From NCBI RefSeq assembly GCF_000145275.1, contig NC_014393.1, positions 868,001 through 932,000 of the forward strand: a DNA stretch of 64,000 nt. Direction: 5' to 3'. Numbering within the stretch: position 1 is the first letter of the stretch; every line of letters starts with the position of its first letter. The notes below the pieces were generated by a model. The model saw only the letters and a list, made by a program, of their open reading frames with translations. It ran no database searches and was not told where the DNA came from. Shown one piece after another: positions 26,451-34,835 of the stretch. This stretch comes from Clostridium cellulovorans 743B (GTDB taxonomy: Bacteria; Bacillota; Clostridia; Clostridiales; Clostridiaceae). The position numbers and the translations under genes were made by a program.

Positions 26451-26520
26451 TTTAAAAATTCCAAATTATAATTTATAATAGTTGTGGGACAGAAAATGGT
26501 TTGATGGGACATGTATTGAC
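26451..26520 (+). promoter_or_regulatory. cggR promoter and CggR operator
   Basis: TTTAAA (26451-26456), a 17-bp spacer and TATAAT (26474-26479) form the promoter. Directly after it, TGGGAC-N6-TGGT-N4-TGGGAC-N6-TGAC at 26485-26520 reproduces the spacing of the known CggR operator CGGGAC-N6-TGTC-N4-CGGGAC-N6-TGTC. This implies autoregulated, fructose-1,6-bisphosphate-responsive glycolytic expression. Confidence 0.85.
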
Positions 26521-26536
26521 CAGTGGGGTGTTATAA

Positions 26537-27562
26537 TTGCGAAAAACGATTAGATTGTTACAAAAATTAGTCCCTGAGTTATTACAACAGCTGGAGAAAA
26601 GATATAGAATTTTGAGGACAATACAATATAATCAGCCCATAGGAAGAAGAATTCTTGCTGTTAAGCTTGAGTTAGGTGAGAGAGTTGTTAGATCAGAAGT
26701 AGAATTTTTAAAGGATCAGCATCTTATAGAAATTAACTCATCAGGAATGAATGTTACAGCGGAGGGCGAAGAAATAATTGATAGTCTTAAAAATTTTATC
26801 CACCAAGCTAAAGGGCTCTTTGAGGTTGAAAAACAATTAAAAGAAGTTCTTAGGATAGAGAATGTTGTTATAGTCCCAGGCGATTTAGAAGAAGATCCGT
26901 CGGTAATGTTTGAGCTTGGAAAGGTAGCAGCTCATTTCATTATAAACAACATCAAGGATAAAGATGTTTTAGCTTTAACAGGTGGAAGCACATTAAAGAG
27001 TGTAGTAGACAACATGCCTTCTAATAGTTTTTATAAAGGTATAACCGTATTACCTGCTAGAGGTGGAATAGGTAGAGACCTAGAATATGAAGCTAACACA
27101 CTTACGGCGACCCTTGCAAGAAAGATGAATGCTGCCTATAGATTATTACATATACCAGATAGCATCAAAGATGAAAAGGTTATACATTCTATAATGAATG
27201 AATCTAGCATCAGAGATGTAGTTGAAGAATTACATAATGTAAATGTGCTTATATGCGGTATCGGCAGAGCTGATAAAATGGCACAAAGAAGAGATCTTTC
27301 ACCAGAAATGCGTACATATTTAGACGAGAAGGGTGCTGTAGGAGAAGCCTTCGGGTCATATTTTGATGAAAAGGGAAATGCTGTTTATACTATTCCAACG
27401 GTAGGAATAAAAGGGCAGGATGTATCTAAAATAGATAAATTAATTGCAGTTGCAGGTGGTAAGGAAAAAGCTAAAGCAATTATAGCAAGTTTATCTAATA
27501 AACCTAATGCAGTGCTTATAACTGATGAAGGAACTGCTAAAGAAATTCTGTATATTTTGTAA
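26537..27562 (+). CDS. cggR: Central glycolytic genes regulator CggR (SorC family)
   Basis: CggR represses the gap operon and is released by fructose-1,6-bisphosphate. The 341-residue protein has an N-terminal winged helix (about 15-75, GRRILAVKLELGERVVRSEVEFLKDQ) and a SorC sugar-phosphate domain with ALTGGSTL, PARGGIGRD and ICGIGRADKM. It starts at TTG 26537 with GGGGTG upstream. A matching operator lies at 26485-26520 and gap follows, exactly as in other Firmicutes. Confidence 0.95.
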   Translation: MRKTIRLLQKLVPELLQQLEKRYRILRTIQYNQPIGRRILAVKLELGERVVRSEVEFLKDQHLIEINSSGMNVTAEGEEIIDSLKNFIHQAKGLFEVEKQLKEVLRIENVVIVPGDLEEDPSVMFELGKVAAHFIINNIKDKDVLALTGGSTLKSVVDNMPSNSFYKGITVLPARGGIGRDLEYEANTLTATLARKMNAAYRLLHIPDSIKDEKVIHSIMNESSIRDVVEELHNVNVLICGIGRADKMAQRRDLSPEMRTYLDEKGAVGEAFGSYFDEKGNAVYTIPTVGIKGQDVSKIDKLIAVAGGKEKAKAIIASLSNKPNAVLITDEGTAKEILYIL

Positions 27563-27707
27563 TTCAAATAAAAATACTAAACAAGTGATTCATAAAAAAT
27601 TTATTGATGAGAAATATATACTGTGGCTATTATGCTACTATATGTATTTAACATAAACCAAAAACTAACCAAAATATAATTTTTTAAATTTTAAGGAGGT
27701 AATCACA

Positions 27708-28712
27708 ATGGCAAAAGTTGCGATTAACGGTTTTGGAAGAATAGGAAGATTAGCATTAAGATTAATGATTCAAAATCCTGAATTTGAGGTAGTTGCAATC
27801 AACGATTTAACTGATGCTAAAACTTTAGCTCACTTATTCAAATATGATTCAGCACAAGGAAGATTCAACGGTGAAATCGAAGTTAAAGACGGAGCTTTCG
27901 TAGTTAACGGAAAAGAAATCAAAGTTACTGCTGAAAGAAATCCTGCTGACTTACCATGGGGAGAATTAGGAGTAGACGTAGTTTTAGAGTGTACTGGATT
28001 CTTCACAACTCAAGAAAAAGCTGGTTTACATTTACAAGCTGGTGCTAAGAAAGTTGTTATTTCTGCTCCTGCTACTGGCGATATTAAAACAGTTGTTTAC
28101 AACGTTAACCAAGCAATACTTGATGGTACAGAAACAGTTGTTTCAGGTGCTTCTTGTACAACAAACTGTTTAGCACCAATGGCTAAAGTATTAAACGATA
28201 GCTTTAAAGTAACAAAAGGATTTATGACTACAATCCATGCTTACACTAACGATCAAAATACTTTAGACGGCCCTCACGGAAAAAATGACCTTAGAAGAGG
28301 AAGAGCTGCTGCTGCTAACATAGTTCCAAACTCAACTGGAGCTGCTAAAGCAATCGGCTTAGTTATCCCTGAATTAAAAGGTAAATTAGACGGAGGAGCT
28401 CAAAGAGTTCCAGTTATAACTGGTTCATTAACTGAATTAGTTGTAACTTTAGAAAAGAAAGTAACTGTTGATGAAGTTAATGCTGCTATGAAAGCTGCTC
28501 AAACTGAATCTTTCGGATACACTGATGAAGAATTAGTTTCTTCAGACATAATTGGAACTAGCTTTGGTTCATTATTTGATGCAACTCAAACTAGAGTTAT
28601 GGAAGTAAACGGAGAGCAATTAGTTAAAGTTGCTGCTTGGTATGATAACGAAATGTCATACACTTCACAATTAATCAGAACTTTAAAATACTTTGTTGAA
28701 ATAGCAAAATAG
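27708..28712 (+). CDS. gap: Glyceraldehyde-3-phosphate dehydrogenase (NAD-dependent)
   Basis: GAPDH converts glyceraldehyde-3-phosphate to 1,3-bisphosphoglycerate with NAD+. The 334-residue enzyme opens with the Rossmann motif INGFGRIGRL and has the catalytic block SGASCTTNCLAP (active Cys about 150) with the partner His in TIHAYTNDQ (about 177). The Asp following the second NAD strand (AINDLTD) suits NAD specificity. AAGGAGGTAATCAC is a near-perfect ribosome binding site, consistent with high expression. It is the first enzyme of the CggR-controlled set. Confidence 0.97.
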   Translation: MAKVAINGFGRIGRLALRLMIQNPEFEVVAINDLTDAKTLAHLFKYDSAQGRFNGEIEVKDGAFVVNGKEIKVTAERNPADLPWGELGVDVVLECTGFFTTQEKAGLHLQAGAKKVVISAPATGDIKTVVYNVNQAILDGTETVVSGASCTTNCLAPMAKVLNDSFKVTKGFMTTIHAYTNDQNTLDGPHGKNDLRRGRAAAANIVPNSTGAAKAIGLVIPELKGKLDGGAQRVPVITGSLTELVVTLEKKVTVDEVNAAMKAAQTESFGYTDEELVSSDIIGTSFGSLFDATQTRVMEVNGEQLVKVAAWYDNEMSYTSQLIRTLKYFVEIAK

Positions 28713-28755
28713 TTTAAACTAAAAATTCTGGTTATTTTAAATAACTAAAACACAT

Positions 28756-28799
28756 AAGGTCTGGTTTTGTAGTTTGGGCTATGAACCCAGGCCTTTTTA
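28756..28799 (+). terminator. Hairpin/terminator between gap and pgk
   Basis: AAGGTCTGG (28756-28764) pairs with CCAGGCCTT (28787-28795) with one wobble and is followed by a short T-run. Probably a partial terminator that sets gap above pgk expression. Confidence 0.7.
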
Positions 28800-28963
28800 A
28801 ATAGATGTAAGGTATCTATTGATCTTTCTGCATGTTAGAGTAATCTCTGACAAATTAAGTTAGGATAGTTTAACTTTGTTTTGTAACAGAGAAGATTTAT
28901 AGTACTTTAATCTGTTATACAATAAATTTTAAAACCTATATTATCTATTACGAGGTGAATAAG

Positions 28964-30157
28964 ATGGAATATAATAAGAAGAGTATTGAAGATATACAAG
29001 TTAAAGGTAAAAGAGTTCTTGTTAGATGTGACTTCAACGTTCCATTAAAAGATGGCGAAATCACAGACATCAACAGATTAGTTGGAGCAATGCCAACAAT
29101 CAAATACTTAGTGGATAACGGAGCTAAAGTAATCCTTTGCTCACACTTAGGAAAAGCTAAGGGTCCAGACCCATCAAAAACTTTAGCACCAGTTGCTGAA
29201 AAATTAAGCGAAATGCTTGATAAAGAAGTTGTTTTCGCAGCTGACGATACAGTAGTTGGAGAAAATGCTAAAGCTGCTGTTGCTGCTATGAAAGAAGGAG
29301 ATGTAGTTCTTCTTGAAAACACAAGATTTAGACCAGAAGAAGGTAAGAACGAAGAAAGCTTCTCTAAAGATTTAGCTAGCATTGCTGACGTATATGTTAA
29401 TGATGCATTTGGTACTGCTCACAGAGCTCACTGCTCAACTGTTGGCGTAACTAACTTCGTTGATACTGCTGCTTGTGGATACTTAATCCAAAAAGAATTA
29501 AAATTCCTTGGTAACGCAGTAGAAAACCCAGAAAGACCATTCGTTGCTATCCTTGGCGGAGCAAAAGTATCTGATAAGATCAATGTTATCAACAACCTTT
29601 TAGAAAAAGTTGATACATTAATCATCGGTGGTGGAATGGCTTACACATTCTTAAAAGCTCAAGGCTACACAATAGGAACTTCACTTTTAGAAGCTGATAA
29701 AGTTGAATACTCAAAAGAAATGTTAGAAAAAGCAGCTGCTAAAGGCGTTAAGTTATTATTACCAATAGACAACGTTGTTGGAGATAAATTCTCAGCTGAT
29801 GCAACTCCTGTAACAACTGAAGATCAAAACATTCCAGAAGGACACATGGGTCTAGATATCGGACCTAAGTCTGCAGCTTTATTTGCTGATGCAGTTAAAG
29901 GCGCTAAGACAGTTATCTGGAACGGACCAATGGGAGTATTCGAATTCGAAAACTTCGCTAAAGGTACTGTTGAAGTTGCTAAAGCAATGGCAGATTCAAG
30001 TGCTACTACAATAATCGGTGGTGGAGATTCAGCTGCTGCTGTTAATATCTTAGGATTCGGAGACAAGATGACTCACATCTCTACTGGTGGTGGAGCTTCA
30101 CTTGAATTCTTAGAAGGAAAAGAACTTCCTGGTATAGCTGCATTAAACGACAAATAG
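28964..30157 (+). CDS. pgk: Phosphoglycerate kinase
   Basis: This enzyme transfers phosphate from 1,3-bisphosphoglycerate to ADP. The 397-residue sequence has VLVRCDFNVPL (substrate site), SHLGKAKGPDP, the hinge segments, and the nucleotide-binding motif NGPMGVFEF with GGGDSAAA near the C-terminus. I selected ATG 28964, seven bases after GAGGTG; an in-frame GTG at 28955 is part of that ribosome binding site. It is the third gene of the glycolytic block. Confidence 0.97.
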   Translation: MEYNKKSIEDIQVKGKRVLVRCDFNVPLKDGEITDINRLVGAMPTIKYLVDNGAKVILCSHLGKAKGPDPSKTLAPVAEKLSEMLDKEVVFAADDTVVGENAKAAVAAMKEGDVVLLENTRFRPEEGKNEESFSKDLASIADVYVNDAFGTAHRAHCSTVGVTNFVDTAACGYLIQKELKFLGNAVENPERPFVAILGGAKVSDKINVINNLLEKVDTLIIGGGMAYTFLKAQGYTIGTSLLEADKVEYSKEMLEKAAAKGVKLLLPIDNVVGDKFSADATPVTTEDQNIPEGHMGLDIGPKSAALFADAVKGAKTVIWNGPMGVFEFENFAKGTVEVAKAMADSSATTIIGGGDSAAAVNILGFGDKMTHISTGGGASLEFLEGKELPGIAALNDK

Positions 30158-30197
30158 AATTTTGACATAATACCTTGAGAATAATTAGTCTTATAGG

Positions 30198-30335
30198 CTG
30201 GTCAATTTTGATCAGCAGTTCTGATTTATTATTTAACAATAGGTGATAATTGCTGTTGAATGTACTCCTACATTCAACAGTAATAAAAGACGTTTATAGG
30301 GGGAACGATGTGATCGTGAAAATTTATAGACGTCT
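30198..30335 (+). other. Three-helix structured RNA region between pgk and tpiA
   Basis: Three consecutive stems are visible. CTGGTCAA/TTGATCAG lies at 30198-30215. A 16-bp stem with a 4-base loop (ATTGCTGTTGAATGTA, 30249-30264, with 30269-30284) follows. A nested stem AGACGTTTATA/TATAGACGTCT (30288-30335) encloses ACGAT/ATCGT and a GGGGGA run. None ends in a T-run, so simple termination is unlikely. The region fills most of the 329-base spacer before tpiA. Confidence 0.65.
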
Positions 30336-30486
30336 AACTATAATTAATAATTTTTATCAAAATAAAAACAAGTATTAAATCAATGAATCAACTAATTGAT
30401 AATAATTATTGTTTACTGAAAAGTATACAAGGATTATAATATTAGTAAGATTACATATGAGGTTAAATTGAGGAGTGATTTCTAAA

Positions 30487-31233
30487 ATGAGAAAAGCAAT
30501 AATCGCAGGAAACTGGAAAATGAACAAAACTGTTGACGAAGCAGTTGCTTATATAAATGAATTTAAACCACTAGTTAAAGATGCTACATGTGACGTTGTT
30601 TTATGTGTACCATTCATAGCTTTAGATGCTGCTGTTAAAGCTGCTGCAGGAAGCAACATCAAAATTGGTGCTCAAAACATGCACTTTGAAGAAAGTGGTG
30701 CTTTCACAGGAGAAGTTTCTCCTAAGATGTTAACTTCAATTGGAGTTGACTATGTAGTAATTGGACATAGTGAAAGAAGACAATACTTCGCTGAAACAGA
30801 TGAAACTTGTAACTTAAAGGTTAAAAAAGCTATCGAACACAACTTAATTCCAATCCTTTGCTGTGGAGAAACTTTAGAAGAAAGAGAAACTGATAAAACT
30901 GAAGAAGTTATCGGTGCTCAAATCAAAGCTGACTTAGCAGACGTTGCAGAAGCAGACTTAGAAAAAGTTGTTATAGCTTACGAACCAATCTGGGCTATAG
31001 GAACTGGTAAAACTGCTACAGACGATCAAGCTAATGAAACAATAGCTTTCATCAGAAAAACTTTAGCTTCATTATACACTCAAGAAGCTGCTGATAAAGT
31101 TAGAATCCAATACGGTGGTTCAGTTAAACCTTCAACAATCAAGGCACAAATGGCTAAGAGCGATATCGATGGTGCTTTAGTTGGCGGAGCTAGTCTTTTA
31201 ACTGATGACTTTGCACAAATCGTAAACTACTAA
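30487..31233 (+). CDS. tpiA: Triose-phosphate isomerase
   Basis: This enzyme interconverts dihydroxyacetone phosphate and glyceraldehyde-3-phosphate. The 248-residue TIM barrel has AGNWKMNK (Lys about 12), GHSERR (His about 95), the catalytic loop AYEPIWAIGTGKTA (Glu about 165) and QYGGSVKP. ATG 30487 is preferred because the upstream in-frame GTG at 30475 lies inside the ribosome binding site GAGGAGTG. It sits between pgk and gpmI as in other clostridia. Confidence 0.97.
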   Translation: MRKAIIAGNWKMNKTVDEAVAYINEFKPLVKDATCDVVLCVPFIALDAAVKAAAGSNIKIGAQNMHFEESGAFTGEVSPKMLTSIGVDYVVIGHSERRQYFAETDETCNLKVKKAIEHNLIPILCCGETLEERETDKTEEVIGAQIKADLADVAEADLEKVVIAYEPIWAIGTGKTATDDQANETIAFIRKTLASLYTQEAADKVRIQYGGSVKPSTIKAQMAKSDIDGALVGGASLLTDDFAQIVNY

Positions 31234-31368
31234 AAAATCGTAGCTTTAGAATAATAGAAATTGTATTATAGTATAGGTAGTTTTACACTATGTACAATTC
31301 AAGCAAAAGTATTTATAATATTTTTAGTTTGTTATTTAAGATAAAGCTATTTATAAAGATAACTCACT

Positions 31369-31409
31369 AACTCCTGCTTTGAGGCTTGGCCTATAGAGCA
31401 GGAGGTTTA
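31369..31409 (+). terminator. Hairpin between tpiA and gpmI
   Basis: AACTCCTGCT (31369-31378) pairs with AGCAGGAGGTT (31397-31407). There is no clear U-tract, so it may be a processing or stabilising stem rather than a true terminator. Confidence 0.5.
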
Positions 31410-31452
31410 AAAAATATATGATAAAAATTATTAGTTATAGGAGGAAAACATT

Positions 31453-32988
31453 ATGGCTAAAAAACCAACGATGTTAATGATATGGGATGGTTTTGGTATA
31501 ACAGATAAAGTAGACGGAAATGCCGTTGCAGCAGCTAACAAACCAAACTTTGATAAATACTGGGGCAATTACCCTCACACTACATTAGGGGCTAGTGGAA
31601 TGGCAGTTGGACTACCAGAAGGACAAATGGGTAACTCTGAAGTTGGACACTTAAATATAGGTGCAGGAAGAGTTGTATATCAATCTTTAACAAAGGTAAC
31701 AAAATCAATATTAGATAAAGATTTCTTCGAAAAAGAAGCTTTAGTTCAAGCTGTAAATAATGCAAAAGCTAATGGTGGAGCTCTTCATTTAATGGGACTT
31801 TTATCACCAGGTGGAGTTCACTCACACACAGAACACGTTAAAGGTTTAGTAGACCTTGCAAAAGTTCATGGATTAGAAAAATTATATATCCATGCTTTCA
31901 CAGATGGTAGAGACGTTCCACCATCATCAGCAAAAGAATATGTAGAAGAATTAGAAAGCTACATGAATGAACAAGGCGTAGGTAAATTTGCTACAGTATC
32001 AGGAAGATACTATGCTATGGATAGAGATAACAGATGGGAAAGAGTACAACTTGCATACGATGCAATGGTTAATGCAAAGGGTGAATTCTCTAAATCAGCT
32101 TTAGAAGCTATAGACAAGTCATACCATGATAACAAAACTGACGAGTTTATATTACCAACTGTTATAATAGATGAAGAAAACAAACCAGTTGCAAAAATAA
32201 ATAAAAATGATTCAGTTGTATTCTTTAACTTCAGACCAGACAGAGCAAGAGAAATGACAAAGGCTTTAACACAACCAGGCTTTGATGGTTTTGAAAGAGA
32301 AGATTTAAACTTATTCTTCGTTACAATGACAGAATATGATTCAACATTTACTGGTTTACGTGTAGTATTTGGACCAGAAGAAATCAAAAACACATTAGGC
32401 GAAGTTGTTGCAGCAAACGGCTTAAATCAATTAAGAATAGCTGAAACAGAAAAATATGCTCACGTTACTTTCTTCTTTAACGGTGGAGTTGAAGAACCAA
32501 ATCCTAACGAAGACAGAGCATTGATACCTTCTCCAAAGGTAGCAACTTATGATCTTCAACCACAAATGAGTGCTCCAGAATTAACTGAGCAATTATTAGC
32601 TAAGTTAGATGAAGATAAATATGATATGATAATATTAAACTTCGCTAACCCTGATATGGTTGGACATACTGGTATATTCGAAGCAGCTAAAGCAGCAGTT
32701 GAAGCTGTAGATGCTTGTGCAGGTAAAATAGTTGATAAAGTACTTGAAAAGGATGGAGCTGTATTTATAACAGCTGACCACGGTAATGCTGAAACTATGA
32801 TAGATTACTCTAACGGTAAGCCATTCACAGCTCACACAACAGAACCAGTACCTTTCGTATTTATAGCTAACAATGCTAAAGCATTAAGAGATGGCGGTTC
32901 ATTAGCTGACATAGCTCCAACAATGCTTGAAGTTATGGGTGTAGCACAACCAGCAGATATGACTGGAAAGAGCTTAATCGTAAAATAG
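31453..32988 (+). CDS. gpmI: 2,3-bisphosphoglycerate-independent phosphoglycerate mutase
   Basis: This metal-dependent mutase interconverts 3- and 2-phosphoglycerate. The 511-residue protein belongs to the alkaline-phosphatase superfamily, with IWDGFGI (metal Asp), GNSEVGHLNIGAG (phosphoserine site, Ser about 62), SPGGVHSH, HAFTDGRDVPP, FFNFRPDRAREM and ITADHGNAE. AGGAGG precedes ATG 31453. It is the last glycolytic gene before the interruption; eno lies 12.4 kb further on. Confidence 0.97.
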   Translation: MAKKPTMLMIWDGFGITDKVDGNAVAAANKPNFDKYWGNYPHTTLGASGMAVGLPEGQMGNSEVGHLNIGAGRVVYQSLTKVTKSILDKDFFEKEALVQAVNNAKANGGALHLMGLLSPGGVHSHTEHVKGLVDLAKVHGLEKLYIHAFTDGRDVPPSSAKEYVEELESYMNEQGVGKFATVSGRYYAMDRDNRWERVQLAYDAMVNAKGEFSKSALEAIDKSYHDNKTDEFILPTVIIDEENKPVAKINKNDSVVFFNFRPDRAREMTKALTQPGFDGFEREDLNLFFVTMTEYDSTFTGLRVVFGPEEIKNTLGEVVAANGLNQLRIAETEKYAHVTFFFNGGVEEPNPNEDRALIPSPKVATYDLQPQMSAPELTEQLLAKLDEDKYDMIILNFANPDMVGHTGIFEAAKAAVEAVDACAGKIVDKVLEKDGAVFITADHGNAETMIDYSNGKPFTAHTTEPVPFVFIANNAKALRDGGSLADIAPTMLEVMGVAQPADMTGKSLIVK

Positions 32989-33067
32989 GTAGAGTATTGA
33001 AAAAACTTAAATAATAATATCGTGTTGAGTAGTGCATATGACACTAACAACACATTATAAAAATTTC

Positions 33068-33110
33068 AAAAAACTAAGCATTAGAAACAGCTAATGCTTA
33101 GTTTTTTTAT
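33068..33110 (+). terminator. Strong terminator ending the glycolytic transcript
   Basis: AAAAACTAAGCATTAG (33069-33084) pairs perfectly with CTAATGCTTAGTTTTT (33091-33106), with extra T residues after it. It insulates the glycolytic genes from the following biosynthetic cluster. Confidence 0.92.
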
Positions 33111-33180
33111 GTAGAATTTTCAGAAATTCTAAAAGAATTTAAATAAAATTATGAGGAAAGTAAGGGAATTATACAACTTA

Positions 33181-33209
33181 TTGACACAAATATGGTCTGG
33201 TGATAATAT
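33181..33209 (+). promoter_or_regulatory. Consensus sigma-A promoter of the NRPS/glycosyltransferase cluster
   Basis: TTGACA (33181-33186), a 17-bp spacer and TAATAT (33204-33209). The leader to the first gene would be about 215 bases and very AT-rich; I see no recognised riboswitch in it. The wider gap 32989-33430 holds only this promoter and the upstream terminator. Confidence 0.75.
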
Positions 33210-33430
33210 TTAACTTGTTATATATAAATTGTAGTTATATACATTATAATATGTGTTGATTTATTATAATGATAAAAAATAAAATAATTACATTTATTTA
33301 TGTATTTTACAATGAGACTTTGCTATTGAATTTATTTTAATAGTTGAATATTAAATCGTTGTTAATTATTTGTAGGTTTTTAGTCGATAGCTAAAGTATA
33401 TAAAAATTATTCTATAAAAGGAGAGGCTAA

Positions 33431-34819
33431 GTGGCAAATGTATTAGTGATTACTCATGGTACAGGCGGTGATGTAATACCGTTTATTAGACTAGGAAAGA
33501 TATTAAAAAATGCTGGATATAATGTGTTCATATTTACGCATTGTATATATGAAGAAGAGTCAAAAAAAAGTGGCTTAAACTTTGTAGCGATTGATGATTA
33601 TGAAGAATATAAAGAAAAGAATGATAGTTTATACCAATTATCAGATCCTATAAATAAACTAGATGAGTATTTAGAATTTAATAAAAAATATTGTGGCGCA
33701 GATAGAATGTATAAAGAGTATATGCTCATCAGAGAATATTGTATAGACGAAAATACCATTATCTTATTTAGACATCGTTTTAGTTTGTCTGGATTATTAG
33801 TTGCTGAGAAATATAATTGCATAGGTGTTCCTGTTTTTCTTGCACCTAATTATTTGCAACATTTAGAATTACATGAAAAACTTATTGGTGAAACAATGGT
33901 TAATGAAATTAATATTGTGAGAAGTAGAACTGGGTTGAAAAATATATCTAGTTGGACAAAATGGATGTGTTCACCAAGGTTTAAAATAGCTGTGTGGCCA
34001 AGGTGGTATGCAATTGAGGAGACAAAGGATATTAATGAAATAGCTACTATTGGTTTTTTAGCTGAAGATACTAATGATCAATACAAAATTTCGGAAAAGG
34101 TAAAAAAATTCTTGAATAGTGGGAAGAAAACTGTACTTATAACTGCAGGAACTAGTAATGTGATAAACCCTGATTTCTATAAAATAGCAGTTGAAGCTTG
34201 CACAAAGGAAAATATAAATGCTATTTTAGTTACACCATTTGATGAGTTAGTTCCTAAAAATCTTGAAGGTAATATATTAAGGCTTCATAAAGCGCCAATA
34301 AAAGATATTATGTTATATGTTTATGCCGTTATTCATCATGGAGGAATAGGAACAGGTAGTGAAGCAATTGCCTGTGGAATTCCGCAAATAATAATGCCTC
34401 ATATAGCAGATGGTCCGGATAATGCAGATAAGCTTAGAAAACTTGGAGTTGCAAAAGTTCTTCCAATGAAAAACTGGAATGCTGAATCTCTTGGAAAAAT
34501 TTTAAACAATATAACTGAGGATAATATATCATTATCATGTAAAAAGTTGTCTGAAAAAATGAAAAAGGATAACTATAAAGAAGAACTATGTTCAAGTATT
34601 AAAAAACTTTTAGAGAACAAAGAAGCTTATAAAATTAAGAATTTCCCTGAAGGTTCTTTAGAGGAAAGTAAGTATTTGAATAATACAGGTATTAATTATT
34701 GTAAAGAAAAAATCAATGAAGATGGAGTAGTTTGCAATAATAAATCAAATATGGACTCTATTTCAGAAAGAAAGAAAAAAATGTTACTAGAGTTGTTAAG
34801 AAAAAAACAAAAGGATTAA
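33431..34819 (+). CDS. GT1-type glycosyltransferase (MGT/UGT-like)
   Basis: This 462-residue GT-B glycosyltransferase opens with VITHGTGGDVIPFIRLGK, the glycine-rich acceptor-domain loop. It has the donor-binding C-terminal motif HHGGIGTGSEAIACGIPQI followed by PHIADGPDNADKL. Such enzymes glycosylate small molecules from nucleotide sugars. GTG 33431 follows AAAAGGAGAGG. After the GT fold comes a 60-70 residue tail ending ISERKKKMLLELLRKKQ, which looks like the helix that opens NRPS condensation domains. It is paralogous to the next gene and is the first gene of the cluster, so it probably decorates the NRPS product. Confidence 0.88.
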   Translation: MANVLVITHGTGGDVIPFIRLGKILKNAGYNVFIFTHCIYEEESKKSGLNFVAIDDYEEYKEKNDSLYQLSDPINKLDEYLEFNKKYCGADRMYKEYMLIREYCIDENTIILFRHRFSLSGLLVAEKYNCIGVPVFLAPNYLQHLELHEKLIGETMVNEINIVRSRTGLKNISSWTKWMCSPRFKIAVWPRWYAIEETKDINEIATIGFLAEDTNDQYKISEKVKKFLNSGKKTVLITAGTSNVINPDFYKIAVEACTKENINAILVTPFDELVPKNLEGNILRLHKAPIKDIMLYVYAVIHHGGIGTGSEAIACGIPQIIMPHIADGPDNADKLRKLGVAKVLPMKNWNAESLGKILNNITEDNISLSCKKLSEKMKKDNYKEELCSSIKKLLENKEAYKIKNFPEGSLEESKYLNNTGINYCKEKINEDGVVCNNKSNMDSISERKKKMLLELLRKKQKD

Positions 34820-34835
34820 TTAATAGGGGGAAACT

